A stretch of DNA of 64,000 nt from Massospora cicadina (GCA_022478985.1 JAKSZP010008008.1:62001-126000), one strand, 5' to 3'; shown: positions 23,711 to 37,411, counted from the first letter of the stretch. Numbers and translations are program-made. The notes: generated from the sequence alone by a model not told the origin.

Positions 23711-24651
23711 TTTTAGGGTATCCACATGCCAATAGGTAACAAGACCTTGATAGATAATGTTTTACACTCAAGATAGCAGCCATAGACTTCAAAGCACCGC
23801 CTTGATGGTGGTAGAAGAGCGATTGTTGAATAAAATTGTTGTAAGTTGAGCTTTATTTGGAGGTGTTGGGAAGAAGTTTATTACTCAATGAGCTAAACTC
23901 CTTTGTAGCTTTCACAAATGACCTTTTTTTATTGCTACTTTTATAATAGGAATTAAAATTTGCGGTCACTTCATAGTCCTTATCTTTATTTTTGCAGAAA
24001 ATGGTTATTCTAAATAATTATAAACAGTTGAGGGTCTTGGGGTTTACGTTTATTGTTTAGGATAATATAAGAATAACCCAACACTCTACATTTAACAAAA
24101 TACTGGGATTTATAGTGGTATATGGGAGGGGCATTTATTAATTTAATGCGCACATCATTCGGCACTTTCCTCAAAGACTGTGTTTGTATGGTAAAATTAA
24201 ATATTTTTATCCTATAACTCCAGACCTTGTCATTCACTTGACCCTTAATCTGCTTCCTAGATGATTTAAAAGCGGCTTAAGTCTTAATTTTTACCCATGA
24301 TCACCTCTGGTACTAGAACTCTTTAAACGATGAGCCTCCTGGTTGAGCCATTTGCTTGTGTGGGTAATTCACATCTGCTGTGTGCATTTTAAACATACCC
24401 CTTAATTCAGAGAATTCTGTTTGACTTCCTGAACATAGTGCTCTACTGACTCAGAGATAGTTATGGATTTAGAATTAGGGGTTGGTCATGAGATCATATG
24501 AGATAAACAGGGAGGGGCAAAGGCCACCCATCTTTGATTCAAGGTGTGCCCTAGGGCACCACTATTAGCAAGGGGCAGGTCCAAGGGTTGGTACCTCTCT
24601 TGGTCTAAAGGGTACTTGTTTAATTAAGCTTAATAGCTGTGGCTGAGGACC
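23711..24651 (-). repeat. E2 5' LTR, truncated
   Basis: Homologous to about 11530-12470. It shares GGTATCCACATGCC, GGATTTATAGTGG and TCCTGGTTGAGCCATTTG. Homology stops after TGTGGCTGAGGACC at about 24651. Confidence 0.75.
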
Positions 24652-25000
24652 TCACAGATGGATTCATAGTATTGGCTAAGTGGCCTTATTTACTTAATTG
24701 GTCCAACAGATAAAATAATGTAAAATTTATTGATGGCCATCTACTTATATCAATAATCTAAATTGCTATCTTATGACATTGTTATATATATTACAAATTA
24801 TTAACCTACAAATCTTACAGGGCAGTTTTAAGACTACTTTAAAACAGATTATTGTAATAAAGCATCATACCTAATACTTTAGTTTGATAATAATCACATA
24901 TAAAATTTTGAAATTATTCCAAATTGTACATCATGGTGATAACAATCTTTTTCTCCAGCTATATACCTGTCTCAAAATTAAAAGCTAAATCTTGTTATTT
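24652..25000. other. AT-rich spacer
   Basis: No gene or repeat is recognised between the break in E2 and the start of LINE homology. Confidence 0.4.
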
Positions 25001-25449
25001 TATAAAAAGCACACTTTATTTAAGCGCCATATAAAAAATTAGAACAAATGCAAGTCTGATGATGGAAATAAAAGTTTGTCCAAAATAAAACCGGATCAGA
25101 TGCTGCTAATTGGGTCATATTGCCAAACTTTCCTGCTCAGCAATCACCATTGCTAGACATGGTTATACCATCAGCAGGCTTTCTTACCATCTGAGCTCCA
25201 ACCTTTGTGTTTTTTTCACATTTAACAACTGATCTGGGGAAAAACAGTCAAGTTACTTTATAGCACCCTAAAATTAAGCGAAAATTTTTTTGAGATCCAC
25301 TTAAGTTGATTGGAAAAAAGCCATATTATTTTTCAAGACAGATTTTTGTAATGGGGCATTTGTGTCTCATCTACTTGGCCACAACTGCTGAGTGAGCTAC
25401 CCATATACAATAATGATAGATAAAGGCTCAGAGATAGATCTTTGGTTGC

Positions 25450-28400
25450 TTAGGTTTTCACAAATAATAGATCTTGTGAGGGATGCAGATCTGGCAATGA
25501 CCAGTTTCCAGAAAGGAGGTTCCCCATGGTAGACCAGAACAACTTGAAGGTGGCAATTTTTAAAGTAGCGATGGCCAAGATCTGCCTTGGATTTGGCGCA
25601 TATTGGACATTCTGTATAGGGCAGTTCATAATGCTGTGCTTACCTAACTTATTATCCCAGTACAATATCCTTCAGGTGATTGAACGCTGGTTGGAGCTTA
25701 CTAATTTGTAATTCAGGACTCATACCAACTCACTAAGGTTGTAATCAGTATTGTGCCCTTCCTCTGCCCAGTTGTCTAGACTCTAGGGTTTATTGGTGTT
25801 TGGAGATGGCTTCAGGAGTGGTTTTCCAACTTGGATGGCTCATATTTAATAAAAACTTTTATTGTCTTGTCAACTACTTTATTTCTAGTTCAATTTTTAT
25901 CCTCTCTTGTTGTTACTTAATGCATCGCCAAATTGCAAGATTTACTATCCCATCAAATCTTATTGGAATCATGTGCAGAAGGTTATAGCAACCAGCTGCC
26001 TAGCTGCACCACCCAGTTTCACAGCCACCAGTAATAAGGGCTCTTCTCTGGGTGGGAATTTTGGGTGAGCCATCATCCATTCTCTTAGGGAACATGAAAA
26101 ATTAGTTCCAGTTGGCCCTGACTTTGTGTCCACTTGACGCCCCACACAAGGTCTTGGCAGCACATATGCATCTGCACCATGTGGAGGAATAACTTGGTCA
26201 GTATCCTCTAAGTGTTTGTTTCAAATTTCACAAGGCACATACCCTTTTCCGCTTGGGCTTGATAAAGGGATTTAAGGAAAATTGGCACCACTTTTAACAT
26301 GTATCATAGGAAGGTCCAGAGGCGCATCGTTGTTTTATTTTCCAACATTGGGTTTATTGGCAGTATGTGAAAGACAACCAGAGCTTCAACAGGTTGAATA
26401 TACTAATCACCTGAACCTTTCCTTCAAGACTTAAGCGCATGTGCTTCTAGTAGGCTATTCAGCTCAACATGCTGGCAAGCACCACTAGCTCTATTTCCTA
26501 GAGACTGGACCTTTTGTCAAACAAAATACCCAAGTAGCAGAACTTCTCATTAGACTGATGGGGTCATGCTGGATGGTGGATTAAACTATGGACTACCAAT
26601 CTTTACTATAGCTATCTTCTCATTACTAATTTTTGCATTTGACGCCAATTGATGAAGGTGCAAAGATTCTTGGCGCCTTGAAGGTTGTCCTTGGAGACAA
26701 TTCCCACAACTTTGTCATCCACAAAGGCCTGAATTCTGACTGACCATTTGTTGAGGGTGAGCTAAACCCCAGAGCTATGCATCCACTGCTGCTAACAAGG
26801 TGTTTGTGGAGAAGTTGAAAAGGATCAACAACATGGGATTTTCTAGGCGGAGGCCCTGCCCAATGTATATAGCATCCATAAGGCCATCAGCAGCAATAAC
26901 CTTAGAGGTTAAACCCAAATACAAAGTGGTTATCCAGGCTAAAAAGTTATCAGGGATTCTGACTGCTTACATTGATGAATTTAAGAAAATCCATGGTACC
27001 CAATTATAGGCCTTTTTTTTGTCTAAACATGAGGTATCCATTATTGGATCCTTTCATGTCCTGCAGGAGGTTTTAGATGGAACTTATAGATTTTCAGATA
27101 GAGTGCCTCTTGATGAACCCATTCTGGGCCTTGTGGAAAGAGCGCGACATCATCATTAGGTGGTTTAATAAAATCCTTGTAAGGAGCTTGTGGTCAGCGT
27201 TGGAAAGGACTATCAGATGTCAGTTTTATAAGTTCCGTAAATTCTCTTCTTGTTAAAGCACAATCTGTGTTTCTTATCCCTTAGTAATTTGGTGTCTGAT
27301 CTGAAGGCAATAATTGACCATTCAGGAAAGTTCCAGTGCAATGTGGTCACGAATAGAATTCAGCATCTCCATACACAATTGTGGGGCCTGGCGCCTTCCC
27401 CTTTGGTGACTCTTTCAAAGCTTACTTCACTTCTTCAATGGTGATTTTATCCATAAGATTCCAGCTATCCTCAGCTGAGCATTGCTTTAATGTCAGCTGA
27501 GCCAGTTAATTGAGGATTTAGTCACTGCCCACTTGTTTAAGTAATGAAAAAGTTCACCATAAGAGCGTTCAAGTTTGCGCCTAATTATTTTAGGGTCAGA
27601 GAATAACTCACTGGAATGAATTTTTAAACTGCCATATCTTTGCCCAGGATTAGATTCCCTTAAGCCTCGCCAGGCCCACTTTGATCATTGTCCCCATTAG
27701 GCTTTGGTGCCAGTAGGTAGCGTTCAGTCAGCATTTGGTGTCCTGTTTACTTAAAAAGAGCTTACTAGCACTTATGCGTCTTCTGATAATTGCTAATCAG
27801 TCCTTGATATCCTGCCAAACGAGCTTCAGGGTAGTCAAGGCATCCTTCAGCTGTTTCACAGCAGCAGTTTGCTAGTAGGCTTTTTCTCATACTTGATGCT
27901 AGTTTATTTGAGCTCTATTTAAATTTTTGTTCAGCATTTAAAGATTATTCCCAGTTTGCTTTTTCAGATAAATTTTAGTTAAATGAAACCATACTTGATG
28001 GTCTGACGCCATTTAATTTCTCTTAGCACAGATGACAAGATCTGTCACTCATGAGGCTTTGGGGTTCACCCAGATTGATGGTGACCTATAAAATCATATG
28101 ATCACTATCTAATCTATGCTAACCTTTCTTTTTAAGGTTAGCAGATTAGGTCATACAAGACCAAGATGTAGTACAGCTGAGATATGCTCATCAGCTCTCT
28201 ATTACTATTGTGGGCCCACCACATAAGGTTTATAGGGACTTTGTCCTCTTTATCTATCATCAGGCACATCACAAAAAGATACATGGTATTCAAGAATATC
28301 ATCAGCCTTCCTTTTAGCCCACTAACATGTCAGGAATGTATCCTGGCTCACGTTTGTCCAACAGTTGAGGTCACCTTCTATAACTGTACCATCTTTGGTT

Positions 28401-28520
28401 TGTACATCCAATAGAAATTTCCAAAATTTGCAGTTTTTTGGTACTTCAGCAATGCATAAACTACAATCACTCAAAGGCTTCTACCATCTTCCCTATTCGT
28501 GGCCTTGACCACTAGGATCT
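25450..28520 (-). pseudogene. LINE ORF2: APE-RT-CCHC, broken
   Basis: Motifs seen across several frames on the minus strand. Endonuclease: VIVVYA (about 28480), VIEGDLNCW (about 28380, the GDFN box) and LDSDHMIL (about 28100, the SDH box). RT: HKLLTRILLNHL, KAQNGFIK (about 27150), DKKKAYNWVPW (about 27025), LILFNF...NTLLAA (about 26810) and IQAFVDDKVVGI (about 26730, the FADD catalytic box as FVDD). The terminal motif ECPIC...LGHRYFKNC (about 25620) matches the CCHC seen at the ends of many LINE proteins. Stops and frameshifts are abundant. Confidence 0.72.
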
Positions 28521-29594
28521 GACTGGAAAATGACTCATCTACAAATTCCAGGTCCAAGTTTCTATTTAAAGTGAATAATGTGATATGATCTGTTAATAGG
28601 GCTTAGTGCTCTATTTTCAAGGACCATGGGTGACTTGTAGCGTCATAGATTGATCCTAGTACCAGTCTTTTCTGACAATAGGCTAGTATTTTCAAATAAA
28701 TAATGTGTAAATTTTATTATACTTTAGTTTTTAAGTGGTGTATTTTCCTCCCCCACATCTTAATTCTAGCCATTCCCTTAGCATGAATTGTTGTATAAAA
28801 TATTCATAGTTACCAGACCCATAGGTATGAATTATTGGAGTTATGAATTGAGTTGCAGAAAGATGTTGAGGTTTATAGAGCAGAAGGCATCAAAGCAAGG
28901 CAAGGAGTAGTGGACAATCAATGGGTCAGTTGGTGGATATAGGGATCTTATTTCAGTCATTTTGTGCACTGGGAACTCTGTAACCACCTATATTGATCTA
29001 TATGGGTAGGTTTCAGCATGAACTTGGGACAATCTTTTGGAGAGGAAGATTAAGCGGTTGTCTCAGCAGTGGACATTAGGCAACTTTTAGAGTTGCTCGT
29101 TCTTTTTGAGCATTAAAGTTTAGTTAATATTCAGATTGATTAATTATGGCGGCTTACCAACTTTTAATTATGGATAATTGCCAGCTTGATTTTTTGACAG
29201 ATTTCATCTTTTTTTTCTTTTGAAATGATTTTTGATAGCTGAGAACTTACTAGTCTAAGGCTTTATTTGCATTGGTTGTCACTTTTGATGTGGCTTTTAG
29301 ATTGTAAACTTTCTTGGGAACTTTATTTCTACAAGTGCTCCTTCTACTTTTATGCCCACTCCGCTTGGGTCAAATGAGACGCCATATGTTTGGGGCATGT
29401 CCCCTTGTCCATCTTGTACACTTCCAGATTCATATCTATATATGGCTCATCTTCAGCCTTGGGGCACTTTTCCACATCATGTGTCCATGTCTCTTTATGG
29501 GCAGCGTCAAGCTCTTGCTGTTCTCAGATTATATTTGTGACCTCCATGAGGTTAAATGGAAGCCATTCATTGGCCTTGGACCAAAGGAAGGTTT

Positions 29595-30943
29595 TTAATT
29601 CGCCTTTGGTGATCCCAGCAATAGGATTATAATTGTATTCATGGGACAATTTCCCTTCTTGTGATAGCATTGAGTCATCATATGACCAGTCTGGAAACAT
29701 AACCAACATGCCTGTTTAACGTTGTCTTGTTCTACATAGATCGCGCAGGTGAGGCCCATGACACAGATGAATATGGGAAAAGCAGTCTTATTGACCTTCA
29801 TCCACAGGTCCAGTTCATAAAGCGCTTCTACTGTTTGAGGGCACAGGAACTTGGTGGTATACTTGCCACCAGCTTGCAAAAATCTACGCATTTTGCTATA
29901 TTATGGTAATCCAGTTAAAATTGCTTTGTGTACCCATTAAGATTTGCAGCCTGTTGATAGGTTATAGAAGATAGCCCACTGGGCAGTATGATTGGTGTAA
30001 CTGGTCAGCTCCATTTGCAAATAAGCTCCCTTATAATTAATTTTGACATTGAGGAGTTTTGGGCGAGCTTGTTGGGGATCAAAATGTTGATGTAGTCATT
30101 CTCCAGAACTCAATAGTGATTTTAATCACCCCCCAACAGGACTTTATCAAGCTCCTGATAAGTTTTAATGATCATACCAGACCACACTTCCTCCTCAACC
30201 AGATGAAGGTAAATTCTGATCACATCCCATAGAAGGACTTTGGAGATTGGCGGTCCAAGAAAGCGCCACTGATAATTAAGCCAATATAGTTGATTTAGCT
30301 ATTGGCACCATTACACAATGGTTCTCTGTGTTAGGTGGTAGCATCACTATACAACTTCTTTTTAGTTTATGACTTTGGGTCTTGGCCAAAGATATTCTCT
30401 TTAAAAATCCAGTTATTGACTCATTGAGGTGAAGCTATGGCTCAGGAAGCCTTGACTAATGCATATTGTGGAACACTTGGTGATGTTGTGGGACATTGCT
30501 GCACTGACCTCTAGTTCCTGACATCCATGCACGTCATTGAGGGAGAAGCATGGTGATACTAATGGAGGGTGGCTTTAGGGCTGTATGCCAAATGGAGATA
30601 TAATTGAAGGATCTCAAGATTGATGAAGTGCATTGGCACCAGACCTTGATAGTTATGCTGTTCCAACATGTGTTGGTAAAAAATATGCCATTTCATCTTG
30701 TGAATTCGCTTTTCAACACTGGAAAGCATCTGATGAAATGAAGCCTTTGGCGGCATAAGGGCACAAGGGATGGTTCCAGGAATGACTGTTTACAGTCCCA
30801 GATTGCTTCAACTCAGATGCCAGGTTGTAGCCAGTCCAACCCAATTTCTGCGATTGTAACCCCATGCATTGCTGCTGCAGCCTTAGGAGAGATCTCATTC
30901 TCAATCTAAGGCTGGGAACTTTCAGGAGTAAGTTCTGACGCAT
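29595..30943 (-). pseudogene. LINE ORF1-like, zinc knuckle
   Basis: The piece at 29891-29595 contains CWLCFQTGHMMTQC, a canonical CX2CX4HX4C zinc knuckle, as found in gag-like LINE ORF1 proteins that bind RNA. Pieces at 30756-30559 and 30943-30713 may belong to the same ORF, but I recognise nothing in them. Decay is heavy. Confidence 0.55.
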
Positions 30944-32612
30944 CCCAGTCCTCCACCTAAGCTAGTGTTGTGTGGTCTCTCCAGTATACCCATCTTTTCA
31001 GAGGGAAGGAGTGGCTGCTGAGGGTTTTGTGGATGTTTTTGTTACAATCAGGTTTGCCCAGTTATGGACTTGGTTGATACTGGACCTGTTAGAAATCCAG
31101 TACTTTATTTTGAGGGCAGTGAAGCTGTTTGCGCTCCAGTTAGTTGCATCTTCCAGTGACCAGTCCTGGAAGGGCCCCCACTCCACAACCTTTTCCTTCA
31201 TCTAACTTGCTTTAAGTAAGTCAGATGAAATTGCCAGCGTAATTCCGGTGTATGACCAGTGCAAGTATTTGGTAGCCATAAAACTGGTCGTGATCCATAG
31301 AATAGCTTTCTTTGAGGAAAAGGTTGTATTATACTACTCAAGAGCCATATTGGCGGAGATGGCATGATGCACCCAGTCTAGAGCAATTAAGGCATTTCAA
31401 AAAGATGTTTTACATAGACAATTAGTTTCATTAGTGAAAGACCCAAGCTCTTTACAGATGGTGCCAATTTGGTAGGAATGTCAGATCAATAGACTCCATG
31501 TATTATGGAGATTAAAGCTGGCTTTGAGCCAGGCTCTAGAGTTGTCAGGTTTCAGATACTTGCGGAAATCAGCTTCCACTGCGCGGTGTTCAACAATCAG
31601 CTTTACCCATTCAAGGGCATCCTTAGTATGGACGCGAATTTCATTGAAAAAATGGCCAACGTGAGAGATATTTGAGTGTCAAACCATCTCTTGGTTGCTC
31701 CAGCATAAAACTCATGGTCATGATATAGTGTATCTATAGAGGGTTTATTGCCTTTGTGATCCACTGAATGGCTGTGGAATAAGTAACTTGAAGGGCTTCC
31801 CACCGTTTAATGTTATGGGCATAGATGCCTTTGTGCATGAGCATGTCCTTATGGACTAGCGTATACTTTATGGACTCATTTTGGGTAATGTCACCTGTTG
31901 ACACCTGATTCATGCAAGCAGATTTTAATTATTCCACTAACGCTTTTGTTCTTTTTACCAATTAATATTGGTTATCCAAGTTTTGGATTCAGATCTGGAC
32001 ATGTCATTTACTTCATTGAGGTTTTGTCCTAATGAACTGATAATTGAATGTGAAGAATGATTATTGTTGGGGGCAATTTAAGGTGCAGATGTTCAATAAA
32101 TTCTCTATCTCCAGACCAAATTATACTCATTAACTTTGGTATAAATAATTCTTATTTCTAGAAATTGAAGAGCTGCTTTGTGTGTGGGTTTTACAGGGGT
32201 GCCTTGCTGGCCAACACTGGTGACTTTTTCTAAGAGGATCCTAGAGGCGTCTGGCACTGACTCCACCAAAACAGTGTATTTCTTTCATCTTGACTGGCCG
32301 ATGGATTTTATTGATAGAGTTGTACCTCCAAAGTCATCTCAGAAAAGTTTTATTCATATCAAATCTAGGAGCGGATGCCAAATTGTTGAGATTTAATTGG
32401 GCATTGTCACCATTAACTTTAGAGCTTTTTTGCAGAAAGTCCTCTAGCAGAATAAATATTCATTGGTGGAGTGCAATTGTTGTACTAGTAAAGGTGTTGT
32501 AGTAGGCCAGCCATATCTAAGTGCTAGGTACTTATGGGTGGGATCCCTACTGCAACTTAGCACTATATAAGTTGTGGGTAAACTGCTCTATATGTACAGT
32601 AATCTGTTAACT
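30944..32612. other. Probable LINE 5' part or other decayed TE
   Basis: Minus-strand fragments at 31201-30998 and 31803-31603 have protein-like composition, but no domain is recognised. They may be the LINE 5' region or a separate element. Confidence 0.35.
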
Positions 32613-32625
32613 AAGAAGATACTCT

Positions 32626-32864
32626 TTTTTAGCACTAGTGGTGCCCAACTCAAAAGGGGAGCCGCCACGCATCTTTATTTGCAAATGGGCCAACCAAACG
32701 GATTATTAGAAATAAAAAACTCATAATATGGCACCTCATCTAACAGCCTAGGAAGCCATATCAGAAGGTGAGGAAACTTTGAGGAAACTTTTATATGGCG
32801 CCTGCTTTAGCTGGAGGACCATGGCGGACAGCATTGGGGTGGGAGCATCAGCGACACTGGGCCT
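32626..32864 (-). repeat. SINE-like retroposon (239 bp) with 13-bp TSD
   Basis: The minus-strand insert ends in GTTGGGCACCACTAGTGCT followed by A6. The flanks AAGAAGATACTCT (32613-32625) and AATAAGATACTCT (32865-32877) match at 12 of 13 positions, which marks target-primed integration. It is the longest member of the family whose truncated tails lie at 6893 and 49677. A tRNA-like head is not evident. AGCTAAAGCAGG near 32810 faintly recalls the 5S rRNA internal promoter, but that is weak. Confidence 0.8.
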
Positions 32865-32877
32865 AATAAGATACTCT

Positions 32878-34252
32878 ATCTAAACTTTTTCTTGTCACTT
32901 TTAAAACAAAAAAAGGATGTTTAGGCCAAGTATAGCTAAAAACCTGCTTATATTACAAGACAAATAGAATATAGCATTAATTTTTTTTTCTGATACTAGA
33001 CAAAAGAAAAAGCAATACTTTTCTAAGCCATTATTTATGTAATTCATTAAAGTAAAGGTCACAGAATAAAAAACCTTACACAATAACAAAATCATGTAAT
33101 GTAATTTATATGCCCCTATACTATAAAAATTAATAGATAGATTGATAATAACAATTTGAAGTTTGTAAAACTGATTGAATAAAGAATATCCTTTTTTTAT
33201 TTGGATAATTACATTAGTAAGAAAGTATAATATATAACTTTTTAATTAAGTCATTAGTTTAGCTGATAATTATTTATACAGAACTAATTTCATTTAGAGA
33301 GGTAGTATATGATAGTATACAAAAAAACTACTCTGATATATATCAGGAGAGCTTTGCAGCTCTCCAAATGGTGAAGGTAAGCTGAAAGTTTTGTACCAAG
33401 TTAATAGTGAATGATTCTTAAAATGATAGTGAAGGCAATGTTTTAGAAATAAGCCTTAAATGTTTATACCCTAGTAAAGTTGAACATAAAACAAGAACCA
33501 GTAACTTTTTGATAGAGCCAGCAGTCTAGATAGAACCAGGGATCATGAAACCATGTAAAATAAAAATAAAATACTTTTTTAACAAAAAAGTTTAATTGGA
33601 AAGATGATCAACAATGGAGTTGAATGGGGATTTTAGATTATAAAAGGTTAATCAGGGATGGGGCTTGATTTATCTTTGAAGTAATTATAATATTGGGAAC
33701 AACTCTTGATTTACTTTGGGTGCTAAATTTTCAGTAATGAGGTTTTAAATAATTTTTGATACTAAGTTGAAAATCATAACTCAAATAATAAAGCTATCAT
33801 GGGTCATGCAATATTTAGTATAGATATAAACTTGATGGTGAAATTTCTATAATTTTATTAACTTTAGTTTTTAATTGTTTGATGATCATGCCACCTTCTT
33901 AAATGACAACTCAATCACACCATATTCATTCATTATATACTTGGTTATCATAGATGAGCATTTTGCTGGCTGATATTATTAACAATAGAACCCTTAGACC
34001 TGATCTTACCAACTTTGGCTATAACAAATTTGGTCAATAGTGTGCTTTAAATTGGGGATGTAGGATATCTTTGCTATTTTTATCTGGCCTTGACTCCCTT
34101 ATTCACTTTTTCAACCCAACAATTATATCATTGGTATTAATAAACTATTCAATTAAAAAGCCTATCATATAATGCAGAAGGTAGTGTGTCAGTCATTGAT
34201 ATAGAAGACTCAAACCATTACTAAAGCAACAAGTAAAAATGTGGCCTATAAA
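32878..34252. other. AT-rich region, nothing recognised
   Basis: About 1.4 kb of very AT-rich DNA with only short open frames and no motif I can name. Confidence 0.4.
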
Positions 34253-34755
34253 TGTTAGGAACCAAATGTTTTTAAGAAAAGAACTGGCTTCCTTTGTGGG
34301 TATGCCAGAACCCACAAGGGCAGCCACAGTTATAAGGCACCACTAGTTTCAAGGGGCTGCGGGTGGGCATATTGAAGGAAGAGTTGGAAAGGATCCTGAT
34401 CAGGAAATGGTTCCCATTTGCCATTTAATACATCAAAGTAAACTAAAAAGAATTTGTTTCAATATATATTTTTAAAAATTTAGAGGAGAAACTATTTAAA
34501 AGAATAACCTAACACCATAACATTAGTGGGGTGCTGGGTCTTATATAGTGGTGAGTTAAGAGCTGCTGATCTTAAATTTAGTAATAGGGAATGATCATCA
34601 ATTTTAGTACCATAATTAACAGTTTTGGATACGAATTCCCTATTCCACACTATTGAAAGTCAGTGCTTTGAAAGATTCCCAGTAGCAACAATATTGGCTG
34701 AAGTTAACCTGTTATTCTTGGGGTGATTTGGGGAGTTTTAAATATCAAATTGGTG
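34253..34755 (-). repeat. E-like LTR fragment E3, left piece
   Basis: It begins TGTTAGGA, like the E LTRs (TGTTAGGG). It carries weak but ordered similarity: GCAGCCACAG (about 34320) and a block similar to CAGGGTGCTGGGATTTATAG (about 34530). The LTR is interrupted by element D and appears to resume at 59253. Confidence 0.45.
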
Positions 34756-34760
34756 TCAAT

Positions 34761-35532
34761 TGTTGGATTTAAACTAGGAGAAGCTCGTTTTGGTGCAATA
34801 AAACCCAAATAACAACAAAATATGGGGATTAAAACTACTTAATTTAGTAAGTAAATAGACACTTAAAACTGGAAAGTTGTAGGGTTTTTATTGTTTTATT
34901 AAGTGTTGTGGGGGTAAGGAAAAATGAAACCTCCCAATATCTGACCATACAGTATTTAAAAATGGTATTGAGGGTCAAAGGGAATTCATTGGTAAGTTCA
35001 GAGTGACTTGTTACAGTATAAATAAGGAAATATGAAAGTTCAGCCTATTGAAGCCCAGAAAACTTGCTTCAATTTAGCTGAATAACAGATGGGAAAAAAG
35101 TGGTAGGCAATACATACCCATGGGGTGATGATTTAATATATTTTAGCCAATCACCATTAGCTAAAATTAGTGCACTTTGGGGGACCTCTGGCAAGCCTAT
35201 AAAAGGGAGGGTCCCTGCTTAGGTGTTGTAATAGAATTAGATGTGACTGGGGGAGAACCTTTTTATGGATGCCTCAGAATAGCCCACGTCATCAGAGGAA
35301 TTAAATTACTTGATTTCAAGATAATAGCCCATTTGGTATTTGGAGAATTGTTGCCCAAATTTGTGGGGTTCCACTGAGAATTGGCCAGGGTCTTTTGGCT
35401 GATAAAATTGTTCATATCATTTAAATCATCATCATTATTATCAGAAACTTGTAAATGCCTGACTTTCCCCATGTCAGCTCATTTCGACCCAAACCATTCT
35501 TTTCTTGGAGCTGTGAGGGCAAATGTCCGACA
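34761..35532 (-). repeat. D 3' LTR
   Basis: 772 bp, homologous to 58167-59247 minus the SINE there. On the element's strand it starts TGTCGGACATTTG and ends AACA. The upstream polypurine tract TTGAGGGGGGTGA is at 35533-35545. Confidence 0.92.
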
Positions 35533-35545
35533 TCACCCCCCTCAA
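35533..35545 (-). other. D polypurine tract
   Basis: Reads TTGAGGGGGGTGA on the minus strand, abutting TGTCGG of the 3' LTR. Its end is the same as element B's tract. Confidence 0.75.
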
Positions 35546-37411
35546 GAATTTTGAGGGGAGAATAGGGACATAGAAAGCAGCCATGTACCCGATTTATAGT
35601 GATACTGGTAGCCAACGATTTTATAGAATACTCATCACATCTCTTGTAGATGACAGTGAAGGGACCCTCCCAAATAGATCCAAGCTTGCTACTTCTTGGT
35701 GTGATGCGTTTATGTTAAAATAAAACCAAATCAGACATCTTGAAGGAAGGTAGGGGATCCTAAAACTCATTAGCCGCTTGTCCCTCTTTTGTAAACATTA
35801 TAGCTATGTTTTTCATAGCCTCTTATTGAAGCTGAATGATACATTAAGTTAATATTCTCATGGCTTTTAAAGGTTCCTCAACTTTACAGGAGAAAACATC
35901 TTTAGCTAAAAGAGCGGGTATCCCTGGTTCTTACCTATACAGAACATGGAGTGTGGACATTTTCAGAATCTGGTGATAATTAATCCGGTATGCCATAAGA
36001 GCACTGGGTAGGAATTGATCCCAGTGAAGTGGATCAGAGGAGGCCATTTTATGCAGGATAGAAACCAAGGTTCCATTGGATTTCTCCACAGTTCTTTTGG
36101 TAGAGGGATTATATGGGGCTGATAAGAGTTGTTGGGTCCCCATAGACGTAGCCAGGATCTTAACTACTCTGGAGGTGAAGTTTTTATCATAATCGCATAA
36201 TAGTACTTAGGGACAACCAAGGCGAGTGAAAATATTTTGATGTAAAAATGTTGCAATGGACTTGGCCATTTGGGCAGGGAGGGCCACGGCTTTAACCTAC
36301 TTAGTAAATAGGTCAATACCTACTAAAATGATTTTATTCTCACTGGTAGTCTGTGGAAGGGGACCTACCACATCTAGACTGATGATGTGGAATGGTTATT
36401 GAGGGGTAGTTGGTTGATATTGGTATTTAATTCTGAAACTGAATTGATTCTTACATGTATGGCAGGCATCCAAGGCTTTGACAATAGCTTCCATGATTCC
36501 TTACTGATAATACCACTCACTAATCCACTTGTAGGTTTTCTTCACTCCCCCATGACCTAGGGTAGAGTGAGCCTCCATAATAACTGGTACACGTTCTGAG
36601 GGCCGTAGATAAGACAACCACTTTGCCCCCACCTGCTTATACAGATTCCCATTCTCCACTTTGGTGTTGTGGGAGTGCTGGGCTAACATCTTCTGGACAG
36701 GCTCATCCTCATCCTCCCAGTCATCAGAGGTCATAAGGAGATCATGTAACCTCTTCGCCTCACTAATATCCAAATGCAGAATGGGCAGACGAGTTAACCT
36801 ACCAACATTCATGTGATGGGTTCCAGCACGGTGTTCAATCTTCATGTCAAGACTAGAGCTTTAAAGCCCATAGTGCTAACCGTCCAGTAGGATCCTTCAT
36901 ATTCTGTAATCATTTCAGGAAAGTGTGGTCAGCAACCACAGTGAAAGTAGCGCCATACAAGAAAGGACAGTAATGCTTTACAACTAACAAAACAGCAAGG
37001 CACTCCTCTTATTGAAACTGTAGTTGTGCTTAGCCTTTTATAGCATCTTAATGAAATAGGATACAGAATGATCCACACCATTTTTATCCAGCTGGGCTAA
37101 GATGGCCCCAATGACGTAGTCTGAGGCATCAGTAAACAAGATAAAAGGCTTATTATAATTTGGGTGCCGTAGAATAGGACTTTATTGTAACAATTACTTC
37201 AACGTTTCATAAGCAGCTGCTTGTTCTGTACCCCACTAAAAAGTGGTGTTTTTAGCCAATAGTCAAACGAGAGGCTCACTGAGCTGGGCGAACTTAGGGA
37301 TGAGCTGATGGTAATACCCCATCATATCCAAAAAACCTGAATGCCCTGAAGGTTTGTAGGGGCAGTCATTTTAGAGATAGCTTTGGCCTTATCTTGTTTA
37401 GGCTGTATCCC
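35546..37411 (-). pseudogene. D pol, 3' part: end of RT, RNase H, integrase
   Basis: Minus-strand remains. The RT thumb MTAPTNLQGIQVF lies near 37360. The RNase H end is FTVVADHTFLKWL (about 36930) and IEHRAGTHHMNVGRLTRLP (about 36840). The integrase N-terminal part lies at 36600-36500. The integrase core end SAPYNPSTKRTVEKSNG is at about 36120. The post-core GPFTVIYKR is near 35660. The piece begins exactly where C's target duplication sits and joins in sense with 47873. Confidence 0.85.

Larger units (their letters stand above)
19501..24651 (-). mobile_element. Gypsy-type element E2, truncated
   Basis: Second copy of the E family. 20100-23690 parallels 7900-11500 of E1 nearly block by block. 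One shared block is the identical run around GGACCTCCATCATAAAG (8190 and 20370). A right LTR portion (about 23711-24651) lacks its last ~500 bp relative to E1. No left LTR is found, so both ends are incomplete. The left limit is approximate. Confidence 0.75.
25001..32000 (-). mobile_element. LINE (non-LTR retrotransposon), decayed
   Basis: Read on the minus strand, the domains come in LINE order: a CCHC zinc-knuckle ORF1 (about 29.9-29.6 kb), AP endonuclease (about 28.5-28.1 kb), RT (about 27.3-26.6 kb) and a C-terminal CCHC motif (about 25.65-25.58 kb). Both ends are approximate. No poly(A) end or target duplication was found. It is the only LINE visible here and the only candidate type of enzyme for mobilising the SINEs. 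Its own 3' tail does not obviously match theirs. Confidence 0.7.

Noticed and set aside
29314..29632. Three overlapping plus-strand ORFs of 62-94 codons
   Set aside because: They overlap in different frames, show no motif, and lie opposite or next to the minus-strand LINE ORF1 with its zinc knuckle.
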